From assembly GCF_021531915.1 (NCBI RefSeq), contig NZ_JAFBIV010000003.1, positions 1 through 64,000 on the forward strand: 64,000 nt of DNA. Direction: 5' to 3'. The position numbers and the translations under genes were made by a program. How positions within the stretch are numbered: position 1 is the stretch's first letter; each line of letters opens with the position of its first letter. The notes beneath the pieces are model-generated. The model was not told the origin of the DNA. It saw only the letters and a list, made by a program, of their open reading frames with translations, and ran no database searches. This DNA is from Oscillibacter valericigenes (GTDB lineage: Bacteria; Bacillota; Clostridia; Oscillospirales; Oscillospiraceae). This document shows, piece after piece, positions 16,137 to 23,416 of the stretch.

Positions 16137-17263
16137 ATCAAACTCGTTTTCAAAAATGGATGAACGCCGTGGACGATGACCTGCTGGAGGAAGCTCAGCA
16201 GCCTATGAAAAAGAGACGATCCTGGCTGTACAGAGCCGGGGCGATTGCCGCCTGTCTTGCAGTAGCTGTAACTGCCATCACCCTGTCCCACCGAGGCACC
16301 GACCAACCGGCCATGATCGCAAACCCCATGCACGAATCCAGCGCAGCTGAGTTTCAGCAGCTGGGATACTCCATCCCCCTGCCGGACAGTGCCTCCGGCA
16401 CCTCCTACTACCTGATCGACACAGGGGCAAGCGACAAGCAAATGGCCGAAGTCAATTTTGAACAAGGCGGGCAAACGTACTACTGCCGTGCCTTAAAGGC
16501 AGAGCAGCCCCAGGACATCTCCGGTATTTATGCTGACTGGACGGAGAGCCTGGACTGGAGCGGCGAAGATGTTTCCGTCCAGCTGCGCAAGTCCGAGGAT
16601 GCGGCCTGGGTGGGCTGGTATGCTCCGGAGGCCGAGGTGCAGTGGTGTGTTGCCGGCGGCAGCGATGCCCAGGTGCTGCTGGACGCCGCCCAAACCATTG
16701 TGGAGAAGCTTGGGTACGTCATGCCGCTGTATCCGATGGATGGTGTGGAGGACGCCTTTGCCGACGGCGGATACTCTGTGGACTTCACGGCAGCGGACCT
16801 TGTCAAAACCGGGGATGGGTATTCCCTGACCGCGGAGATCTATGACTATGACCGCTATGAACTGGAAGATATTCAGGGCTTGAAAGAAGGCGACCAGATC
16901 CAGGTCTGTCGGAAGCCGGTGACCGTTGAGAGCATCCGGCGGGATAACGGCACCGTCATCATCAACGGCGGCATCGAAAGCGGCGGCGTAGAGCTGATTG
17001 AGGATGACGGTCTGTACCGCACCTACGCAATGGATGACCATCCGATCTACTATGATCTGGGAACGATCACCCTGCCCGTATCCACTGACTGCACCTTTGA
17101 GGACCACGCCGACCTGGAACAGGAACCTGATGGCCTGGTTTATGAGTACGAGGACGTCCCTGCGGCTATTCAGGCCAGCGAAACGCCCTTCAACTGCTAC
17201 AACACGGTCATCACTGTCCGGCAGGAGCAGGTGGTGCAGATCATCCGCTATTGGATTCCCTGA
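16133..17263 (+). CDS. Membrane-spanning anti-sigma factor
   Basis: 376 residues. A short cytosolic N-terminus (FQKWMNAVDDDLLEEA) is followed by a basic patch and one membrane helix at about 34-50 (AGAIAACLAVAVTAITL), then about 320 extracellular residues rich in Asp, Glu and Tyr. The layout and the four-base overlap with the sigma gene identify it as the cognate anti-sigma factor. The outer domain, which would sense the signal, matches no family I recognise; it lacks cysteine pairs or a protease-like motif. Confidence 0.82.
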   Translation: MNQTRFQKWMNAVDDDLLEEAQQPMKKRRSWLYRAGAIAACLAVAVTAITLSHRGTDQPAMIANPMHESSAAEFQQLGYSIPLPDSASGTSYYLIDTGASDKQMAEVNFEQGGQTYYCRALKAEQPQDISGIYADWTESLDWSGEDVSVQLRKSEDAAWVGWYAPEAEVQWCVAGGSDAQVLLDAAQTIVEKLGYVMPLYPMDGVEDAFADGGYSVDFTAADLVKTGDGYSLTAEIYDYDRYELEDIQGLKEGDQIQVCRKPVTVESIRRDNGTVIINGGIESGGVELIEDDGLYRTYAMDDHPIYYDLGTITLPVSTDCTFEDHADLEQEPDGLVYEYEDVPAAIQASETPFNCYNTVITVRQEQVVQIIRYWIP

Positions 17264-17295
17264 TGGATCGACATATAGAATCGAGGTAACATGAT

Positions 17296-18561
17296 ATGAT
17301 TCAGAAAGAAAAATACAACGCAAAAAAGATACTTGCCCTGATCCTGTCTCTCGCCTGCGTGATAGGGATGCTGGGCGGGTGCAGTCAACAGAACGCCGGT
17401 GAAAGCAACGCTGAGGGAAGTTCCCCGGAAGAACCTGCGCCCGACACCTGGTATGAAATTGATCAGGAAGCAGGCATTCTGACCATCCGCCTTCCCGCCG
17501 AAAAGGAAGGATTCATTTGGAACTTTACCATCGACGACACCACCCTGTTGGAGCCGGTCACGGAGGAGGACAATGACGGAACCTTTGTCGCCAGCTTCCG
17601 GGCGCTGGGAGACGGCGAGACAACTGTGTCTTTCTCCTATGCCAAGGATGATGCACTGGAGGAAATCCGGGCGATGAATGTTAGCTGTAAGGACGGGAAA
17701 GTAGCCGACGTCTCCAACGCTTCCGTTATGCCCATCAGCGGGCAGGATGATCCGGAGATCACAGACCTTCGCAACAGCAACAGCATCCCCATGATCATGA
17801 AGGAACACAGCGCGGTGACCTGCGTCTCCGAGACCTGGGACGGAGAAAACAACTGGCAGAATAAGACTGTCCGGCAATTCGTCAGTTCCAATGGCCGTCT
17901 GTGGTATGACTATGAACAGTACGATGACGCTGACCAGGTAGTATACTGCGAGGCGGGATACATCAACGATGACGTTCCCGGTGCCCTGTACACCTGCGAA
18001 AAAGACGGCCTGAAAACGATGACGCTGTGTCCGGCATCTGAGTATGAAGCCATGGTGTCTGACCGCTGGCTGGCGCGTCAGCCGTGTGACCATGAGACCG
18101 TGACGGGCAAGACCGACAGCACGGAGTATGGGACCAGCACCCTGACCGCCGCCAGAGAGAATCGTCTGACAGGGATCAGCAGCGAGGTTATTTACTTTAT
18201 CGACGATGCGACCGGCCTCATCAACGGCATGGAGGTGACGGAGCATAGTGCAGAGGACGGCAGCGTAGTCTCCGTGACCCGCAGCAATATTCTCTACGAT
18301 GAACCCCGGCTCATGGAGGAGCAGGCGGCTATGAGCATTCTGTTCCCGGAGGACGCCTGCTATCTGAATGTGGTTATCAATCCCGGAAAAGAGAATTCCG
18401 AGGAACAGGCTTTCCAGGTGGATAAGTCCACGGAGGTGGAATTTGACGCCATGGAGGGCTATCAGCTGTACTACGATTATGATTGTACCCAGCCCATGGA
18501 CTGGATCGACGTGGGCCAGAACAAGCTGACTGTCTATATTCAGATTGATATCGCAAAGTAG
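17296..18561 (+). CDS. Secreted lipoprotein of the ECF operon
   Basis: 421 residues with a signal peptide and lipobox: IQKEKYNAKK, a hydrophobic core ILALILSLACVIGML, then GGC, so lipidation at about Cys29. The mature part is acidic. An N-terminal beta domain of protease-inhibitor/Ig-like type is suggested by WNFTIDDTTLLEPV and TTVSFSYAKDD; the C-terminal half has LTAARENRLTGIS and a lipoprotein-like repeat pattern. It is the third gene of the sigma operon and probably a target or modulator of the stress response. Family unknown. Confidence 0.78.
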   Translation: MIQKEKYNAKKILALILSLACVIGMLGGCSQQNAGESNAEGSSPEEPAPDTWYEIDQEAGILTIRLPAEKEGFIWNFTIDDTTLLEPVTEEDNDGTFVASFRALGDGETTVSFSYAKDDALEEIRAMNVSCKDGKVADVSNASVMPISGQDDPEITDLRNSNSIPMIMKEHSAVTCVSETWDGENNWQNKTVRQFVSSNGRLWYDYEQYDDADQVVYCEAGYINDDVPGALYTCEKDGLKTMTLCPASEYEAMVSDRWLARQPCDHETVTGKTDSTEYGTSTLTAARENRLTGISSEVIYFIDDATGLINGMEVTEHSAEDGSVVSVTRSNILYDEPRLMEEQAAMSILFPEDACYLNVVINPGKENSEEQAFQVDKSTEVEFDAMEGYQLYYDYDCTQPMDWIDVGQNKLTVYIQIDIAK

Positions 18562-18611
18562 GAGTTTCAGGATACTCAAAACTAATTCAAAAGATTTGCC
18601 CAAATATAAAT

Positions 18612-18648
18612 CGGTCGTGGTTCAGTAGTTACTGCTAAACCACGACCG
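18612..18648 (+). terminator. Terminator of the ECF operon
   Basis: An 11-bp stem CGGTCGTGGTT / AACCACGACCG with an inner CAGTA/TACTG stem; TTTA follows. It lies 50 bases after the lipoprotein stop. The remaining bases to 18787 hold no gene. Confidence 0.7.
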
Positions 18649-18787
18649 TTTACATTCACTTGAACATGCAGTCATATTCTGAATTACTCGACGGAGCAAT
18701 CAAATCCAAAGGCGGCCAGAAAAGCATCCACGCATAATGGATACAATTCCTTGCAGGATCAGGAACACACCTAGCTAGCTTTGTCTT

Positions 18788-19234
18788 TTATTCAATCGTG
18801 ATTGTGGAATTTCTGGGCAGTTCTTTCTTTACCTGCTTGGGAAGAGATACTCTCAGGATACCATCCTCAAACTTGGCGGACACATCCCGAGGCTCAATTC
18901 CCTCGCCCACAAAGAAGCTGCGGCTACAAGCACCGGCGTACCGCTCCTGACGGATGTACTTGCCCTTCTTATCTTCCTGGTCCTTGTCCAATCCCTTGGC
19001 GGCGCTGATGGTCAGGTAGCCATCCTTCAAGTCAAGCTGAACTTCGTCCTTCTTGAAGCCGGGAAGATCAATATCCAGCTCATAGGTGTTGTCGGTTTCC
19101 CGCACATCGGTCTTCATCAGGTTTTTGGCGTTCTTCCCGTACAGCGGATTCCGAATAGAACGCATCGGGATCATAGGAAAGTCGTCATCAAAAAATTCAT
19201 CAAACAGGTTCTCACCAAAAATACTGGGCATCAT
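18788..19234 (-). CDS. Small heat-shock protein (Hsp20 / alpha-crystallin family)
   Basis: 148 residues. The alpha-crystallin core runs from about residue 40 to 140: ETDNTYELDIDLPGFKKDEVQLDLKDGYLTI and the conserved AKFEDGILRVSLPK near the C-terminus, ending with an I-x-I-like ITIE anchor. It is an ATP-independent holdase that forms cytosolic oligomers and hands unfolded proteins to other chaperones. It stands alone and carries a CIRCE operator in its promoter, so repression by HrcA is expected. Confidence 0.93.
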   Translation of the reverse strand: MMPSIFGENLFDEFFDDDFPMIPMRSIRNPLYGKNAKNLMKTDVRETDNTYELDIDLPGFKKDEVQLDLKDGYLTISAAKGLDKDQEDKKGKYIRQERYAGACSRSFFVGEGIEPRDVSAKFEDGILRVSLPKQVKKELPRNSTITIE

Positions 19235-19314
19235 AAGTCATTCCTCCATTCATAATCCTTACTGAAATGCCCTGTGTGAGGGGGCTGTTTTGCCCTCCCG
19301 CTTGGAACGACTCT

Positions 19315-19357
19315 GTTATAGTCTCTTGCGTTAGCACTGTCAATAGGAGAGTGCTAA
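19315..19357 (-). promoter_or_regulatory. Sigma-A promoter overlapped by a CIRCE (HrcA) operator
   Basis: On the minus strand TTGACA (19343-19338) and TATAAC (19320-19315) are 17 bases apart. Over it lies TTAGCACTG-N9-GAGTGCTAA (19331-19357), the CIRCE dyad with a single mismatch in one arm. HrcA bound here would block the polymerase from transcribing hsp20. Confidence 0.9.
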
Positions 19358-19557
19358 TGTTAACAGAAATACAAAAGTTCATTCACATATGATACGATTT
19401 CTCGGCCGTCAGGCATTAGAAATGCTGGGGCCGCAAGGAATGCCTCAGCACTTTTAGCGCTCGCCTACGAATCAGGAAAGAAAATGATGCTGGTTATACC
19501 CCGATTGCACTGTGTAGAACCATTGAAAATGCTTTTCACGATGAAACCGCAGGCGGC

Positions 19558-19585
19558 TTGCGCTTTGTGCAGATAGTGGTACAAT
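19558..19585 (+). promoter_or_regulatory. Probable corA promoter
   Basis: TTGCGC (19558-19563), 16 bases, TACAAT (19580-19585). The -10 box covers the first possible ATG at 19584, so translation must begin further on, at 19620. The stretch 19380-19557 shows nothing else. Confidence 0.5.
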
Positions 19586-19619
19586 GGCACTGAAAAAGAA
19601 GCGATTCAGGAGGCCGCTT

Positions 19620-20537
19620 ATGTATCAATATAGGATAGGTTCTAACCTGACGCCGCTGTCTGGAAAGCCAGAGCCAGATACCTGCGTCCTTACACTGCTG
19701 TCCTCGGAGGAGCTGGACCAGAATCTCCAACTCCCTGGACTAGAGCAGGTTCTCCGCCATACGCCTACAGCGAGGGATGCCCGCGTATGTAAGGCTGAAC
19801 CCCACCGGAATTATCTGTGCGGGACTATTGTGACCCCACGGCATACGAAAGAAAAGGCCCCCATCGCCTTCGGCTATCTGATGACACCCAGCCATGTGGT
19901 TTTGTGCGACGATGCGGGTGTGGCCCATGCCATGATCCAGAGACTGATCCGGGAGAATCCCCAGATGGAAAAGAGCCCAGGCAGTTTCTTTTATACGTTC
20001 CTAGAGCTGATCATCGCCAAGGATATGCACCACTTGCAGGAATTGGAGGATAAGCTGGACCAACTCGAAGATCAGGTGCTGGCAGGCCAGTTGGAAGGAT
20101 TCAACCCCCAAATGACGGCAATACGAAAAGAAATATCCAACTGGATACGGTACTATACGCAGCAGGATGATATGGTCTGTGAATTTCAGGAAAATGAAAA
20201 TGAGTATTTCAATGAGCATGAACTCCGTCTGTTTCATATGGTGGAGAAACGCATTGGACGGCTGAAGGATGAGGCGCAGATGCTGCGGGAATATGGCCTG
20301 CAGGTGCGGGAACTGTTTCAGGCGGAAATCGATATTCGCCAGAACAACATTATGAAGATACTCACCATCGTCACGACTATCTTTTTACCCCTATCTCTGG
20401 TGGCAGGCTGGTATGGCATGAACTTTTCCAATATGCCGGAATTGACCTGGAAATACGGCTACCCGGCAGTCATCGGCATCAGTGTTCTTGTGGTCTTGAT
20501 TTGCCTCTTGGTCATGAAGAAGAAAAAATTCTGGTGA
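19620..20537 (+). CDS. corA: CorA-family divalent cation (Mg2+/Co2+) channel
   Basis: 305 residues. The start at 19620 follows CAGGAGG by 7 bases. A large soluble N-terminal domain contains a long helix (about 135-240, HHLQELEDKLDQLEDQVL and on), and the C-terminus has two membrane helices with the signature YGMNF in the loop between them, as in all CorA channels. It forms a pentamer in the membrane and admits Mg2+ and related ions. It is monocistronic, ending 43 bases before a strong terminator. The usual CorA length is 300-320. Confidence 0.9.
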   Translation: MYQYRIGSNLTPLSGKPEPDTCVLTLLSSEELDQNLQLPGLEQVLRHTPTARDARVCKAEPHRNYLCGTIVTPRHTKEKAPIAFGYLMTPSHVVLCDDAGVAHAMIQRLIRENPQMEKSPGSFFYTFLELIIAKDMHHLQELEDKLDQLEDQVLAGQLEGFNPQMTAIRKEISNWIRYYTQQDDMVCEFQENENEYFNEHELRLFHMVEKRIGRLKDEAQMLREYGLQVRELFQAEIDIRQNNIMKILTIVTTIFLPLSLVAGWYGMNFSNMPELTWKYGYPAVIGISVLVVLICLLVMKKKKFW

Positions 20538-20580
20538 ATCCGAGATACCAGCGGATAGGTACCTCTTCGGGCATAATAAA

Positions 20581-20627
20581 CACCCCATTCGTCAGGCAGC
20601 ATGCCATACTGTCTAACGAATGGGGTG
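20581..20627 (+). terminator. Long hairpin terminator after corA
   Basis: A 12-bp perfect outer stem, CACCCCATTCGT with ACGAATGGGGTG, plus a partly paired inner stem. Confidence 0.65.
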
Positions 20628-20704
20628 CATTTCATCATGACTATGCTCCTTTTTTGCCTTTACATGCCTTCATCCTGAAAATCAAAGAACAGGATCATTG
20701 ATGG

Positions 20705-20800
20705 TTAAGCAGTCACCCTTTCTGCGTTTTGGGTCAGCGGCTTTTTGAGCAGCAAATTTTTCAGTGATTGTTCCAACGCCCGTTTCGTGACCTGTGACAT
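20705..20800 (-). pseudogene. N-terminal stub of a TetR-family regulator
   Basis: A start with a strong ribosome site (GAAGGAGGG) opens a 31-residue frame, MSQVTKRALEQSLKNLLL then KKPLTQNAERVTA. The first 22 residues match the opening helix of DhaS/YbiH-like TetR regulators; the HTH that should follow is absent. It is a truncated relic. The AT-rich stretch 20801-21160 upstream of it holds nothing recognisable. Confidence 0.55.
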
Positions 20801-21160
20801 GAGGCCGATTCCCTCCTTCATGCAAAAATGACATGATATTTCAGTAGTTCCTATCATGCTCATTATAGCCTATTTGAATTTTATTGGCAACGAAGAGCTG
20901 CTTTATCTTTTCGAACCGATTTATGGTTTATTTCCATTTTTCTCCGCTTCCAGCATACGATAGTGCAGGTCAAAAAATAACAAGATAGGTGTGTTTTTGA
21001 CCACATAATAAGCCGTAGCAAGCTGCGCAGCACACGGAAAACGCAGATTCAAAGAGAGCTAAAAGGAAAGTATAAATAAGCAAAAAGTGTCAAAAACGTC
21101 TCAAATCATCAGAAAATTTCAAAATCCGCTTGTAACGCAGTGACCGCAAGGCGGTATCCA

Positions 21161-21200
21161 TGATGCGACTCCCCCGCCTCACGCCGGGGCCAGCGCATCA
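21161..21200 (-). terminator. Hairpin downstream of the methyltransferase gene
   Basis: TGATGCG (21161-21167) pairs with CGCATCA (21194-21200) and an inner CCCC with GGGG. It lies just past the stop of the minus-strand methyltransferase gene. No T run, so termination efficiency is uncertain. Confidence 0.4.
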
Positions 21201-21218
21201 GGACCTCTCGGCAGTATA

Positions 21219-21812
21219 TCACCGCATGTCAGTGCGTTCGCCTGACACAAGATAGCGCGCCTCATCCGACACCATGCTGTCAACCCGGAACCATGGTGCA
21301 AAAAGCTCCGCCAGATCCTCCGGCTTGAGCATCTCCCGGGAGACATGCTCCGCCCGCCCGGCATGGTGTCTGCGGAGAGCCTCTAGCCCCATGCTGTGGG
21401 CCACCGTCAGCCGTCCCCCGGGCTTTACCCACTGGGCCAGGCGTCCAATCAGCCGCTCCGGCTCTTCAAAATGTGGAAAGGCATTGTAAATCACGCAGCA
21501 ATCGCACTGCATCCGGACCGGAATGGTCTCCACGTCTCCGCAGACCACCTCGATCCGTGGGTCATGGAGCTTGGAGGCGGCGATCTTGGCCATCTCAGGG
21601 GAGATGTCTACGCCAATGACCCGGGATACGTTTCGGCTGAGATAATATGGAAAGAGGACGCCGGTGCCGCAGGCCACATCCAGCACCACGCCGTGCTCCC
21701 GGACTCCGGCAGTATCCAGAATACCGTTGATCTTGCCGTCATCCGTCACCATGCGGGCATCCCACTGGGAGGCACAGCGGTCAAAATAGGCGATAATCTC
21801 TTTTTTGTTCAT
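21219..21812 (-). CDS. Class I SAM-dependent methyltransferase
   Basis: 197 residues from the ATG at 21812 (GAGGTGGGC upstream); a longer frame to 21920 overlaps the GntR gene. Motif I is VLDVACGTGVLFPYY, motif II region VIGVDISPEMAKIA, then EVVCGDVETIP and the post-motif VIYNAFPHFEEPERL with KPGGRLTVAH. This is the UbiE/Methyltransf_11 fold; the substrate is unknown. It lies 8 bases after gntR and is probably co-transcribed with it, so it belongs to the regulation unit divergent from the hypB operon. Confidence 0.85.
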   Translation of the reverse strand: MNKKEIIAYFDRCASQWDARMVTDDGKINGILDTAGVREHGVVLDVACGTGVLFPYYLSRNVSRVIGVDISPEMAKIAASKLHDPRIEVVCGDVETIPVRMQCDCCVIYNAFPHFEEPERLIGRLAQWVKPGGRLTVAHSMGLEALRRHHAGRAEHVSREMLKPEDLAELFAPWFRVDSMVSDEARYLVSGERTDMR

Positions 21813-21820
21813 GGCCCACC

Positions 21821-22525
21821 TCAATAATAGATTTGGCGGCTGCCGGAGATGGCCTCCTGGGTACAGTAATCGATCCAGGAAACAGCTCCCAAAATGTCCC
21901 GGTTCCGGATGTGGTCGCACAGGCGGAGGCTGGTCTCATAGAGCATGGGGATGCCGTGGAGGGCGCAGAACCGCTCCCACAACACCAGCACCGAGGAATA
22001 GAAGGACCGGAAAATCAGGGGCAGCAGGGTATTTCCGGACAGCATGGCCAGCTCGTGCTGGAAGGCGAAGGCCGCCTCCGCCGCCTGATGATTGTCGCTG
22101 GCCAGGCGGATGGCCTCCGCCTTTTCCGCCAAAAGATCGATGTCCTCCTCCGTCACATGGGGGATGATGCCGGCTACCGCCAGCTTGTCCAGGGCGTCCC
22201 GCACCTCCAGAATGGAGCGAATCTCTTCGTTCCGCAGATGGCCCCGGTTATAGGTCATGATGGATTTCAGGGTCTCCAGAGTCCCCGCCTGGCGGTAGTC
22301 CGTCACGAAGGTCCCCACCCGGGGGCGGATCTCCAGAAAGCCCCGGCGCTCCAGCTCCACCACACCGCTGTTGACCACCGCCCGGCTGACGCCCATGGAC
22401 TGGGCCAGCTGGCGCTCCGGCGGCAGCTGCTGCCCCACCGGCAGCTCACCGGATAGGATCATGGCCTCGATGTGACTGATGAACAGGTCCTTCAGCGAGG
22501 GGGACACCAGCTTTTCAAATTCCAT
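21821..22525 (-). CDS. GntR-family (FadR/FCD subfamily) regulator
   Basis: 234 residues. The start at 22525 follows AAGGAGGAAG. The N-terminal winged HTH shows LPPERQLAQSMGVSRAVVNSGVVELERRGFLEIRP-type spacing (LPPERQLAQSMGVSR, then LERRGFLEIRPRVGTFV); the C-terminal all-helical FCD domain (about 85-230) usually binds a carboxylate through a metal. A dyad with a FadR-like TGGT-N3-ACCA core sits 21 bases upstream of its start, in the region shared with the divergent hypB operon, so it probably controls both. Confidence 0.87.
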   Translation of the reverse strand: MEFEKLVSPSLKDLFISHIEAMILSGELPVGQQLPPERQLAQSMGVSRAVVNSGVVELERRGFLEIRPRVGTFVTDYRQAGTLETLKSIMTYNRGHLRNEEIRSILEVRDALDKLAVAGIIPHVTEEDIDLLAEKAEAIRLASDNHQAAEAAFAFQHELAMLSGNTLLPLIFRSFYSSVLVLWERFCALHGIPMLYETSLRLCDHIRNRDILGAVSWIDYCTQEAISGSRQIYY

Positions 22526-22545
22526 ATCCACTTCCTCCTTCTGGA

Positions 22546-22567
22546 TGTGGTATGACCACATACCACA
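22546..22567. promoter_or_regulatory. GntR/FadR-type operator
   Basis: A perfect 9-bp inverted repeat TGTGGTATG-ACCA-CATACCACA containing TGGTATGACCA. It lies in the intergenic region between gntR and hypB, close to the gntR ribosome site. Confidence 0.75.
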
Positions 22568-22641
22568 AATCATGTTTTTCTTATTATAAATTGGATTTTC
22601 AGAATTTTCAACCATTTTTCACAATTATTTTCGTATTTTAA

Positions 22642-22671
22642 TTGACTTTTTGTGAATTTCTGTGATACATT
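22642..22671 (+). promoter_or_regulatory. Probable promoter of the hypB operon
   Basis: TTGACT (22642-22647) and TACATT (22666-22671) with an 18-base spacer, 56 bases before the hypB start. The GntR operator lies about 75 bases upstream of it. Confidence 0.6.
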
Positions 22672-22726
22672 CGAGGTAGTAACTGGAAATCAATTCATCT
22701 GGTCAAGCCAGAAACGGAGGAATACT

Positions 22727-23395
22727 ATGGCAGGCTTTCAAGTCATCGAGGTGAAGGAGAGCATCTTTGCGGAAAACGACCGGCAGGCAGATGCCCTGCG
22801 GCAGAAACTGAAGGCGGAGAAGACCTTTCTCCTGAACCTCATGTCCTCTCCCGGAGCGGGAAAAACCACCACCCTTTGCCGGACCATCGAGGCGCTGAAG
22901 GGTGAGCTGCGTATCGGCATCATGGAGGCGGATATTGACTCCGACGTGGATGCCCGAACCATCGACGGCACCGGCGTCCGGGCCATTCAGCTCCACACCG
23001 GCGGCATGTGCCACCTGGATGCCGACATGACGAAGCAGGGCCTGGAGGCCTTCGGCACGGAGAACCTGGACCTGGTGGTGCTGGAAAACGTGGGCAATCT
23101 GGTTTGCCCGGCGGAGTTTGACACCGGTGCGGTGAAGAACGCCATGATCCTCTCTGTCCCTGAGGGCCACGACAAGCCCCTGAAATATCCTCTGATCTTC
23201 ACCGTCTGCGACGTGCTGCTCATCAACAAGATCGACGTGCTGCCCTACTTCGATTTTGACATGGAAAAGGTGACGGAATACGCCAGAATGCGCAATCCCA
23301 ACATTCAGATCATCCCCATCTGCGCCAAAACCGGAGAGGGCATCGGCGCCTGGGCGGACTGGCTGCTGCAGCAGGTCCGTGACTGGCAGAGCTGA
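22727..23395 (+). CDS. hypB: HypB nickel-chaperone GTPase
   Basis: 222 residues from the ATG at 22727 after CGGAGG. The G1 loop is SSPGAGKTT (40-48), the metal-binding switch is GGMCHLDAD (C95, H96), followed by LVVLENVGNLVCPAEFD and the NKID base-recognition motif. HypB dimerises with GTP and works with HypA to load nickel into [NiFe]-hydrogenase precursors. It lacks the N-terminal CxxCGC or His-rich extension seen in some species. No hydrogenase structural gene or hypC/D/E/F is in the window; the nickel acceptor in this operon is therefore unclear. Confidence 0.93.
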   Translation: MAGFQVIEVKESIFAENDRQADALRQKLKAEKTFLLNLMSSPGAGKTTTLCRTIEALKGELRIGIMEADIDSDVDARTIDGTGVRAIQLHTGGMCHLDADMTKQGLEAFGTENLDLVVLENVGNLVCPAEFDTGAVKNAMILSVPEGHDKPLKYPLIFTVCDVLLINKIDVLPYFDFDMEKVTEYARMRNPNIQIIPICAKTGEGIGAWADWLLQQVRDWQS

Positions 23396-23416
23396 GAGAA
23401 AGAGAGGAAGTGTGTT

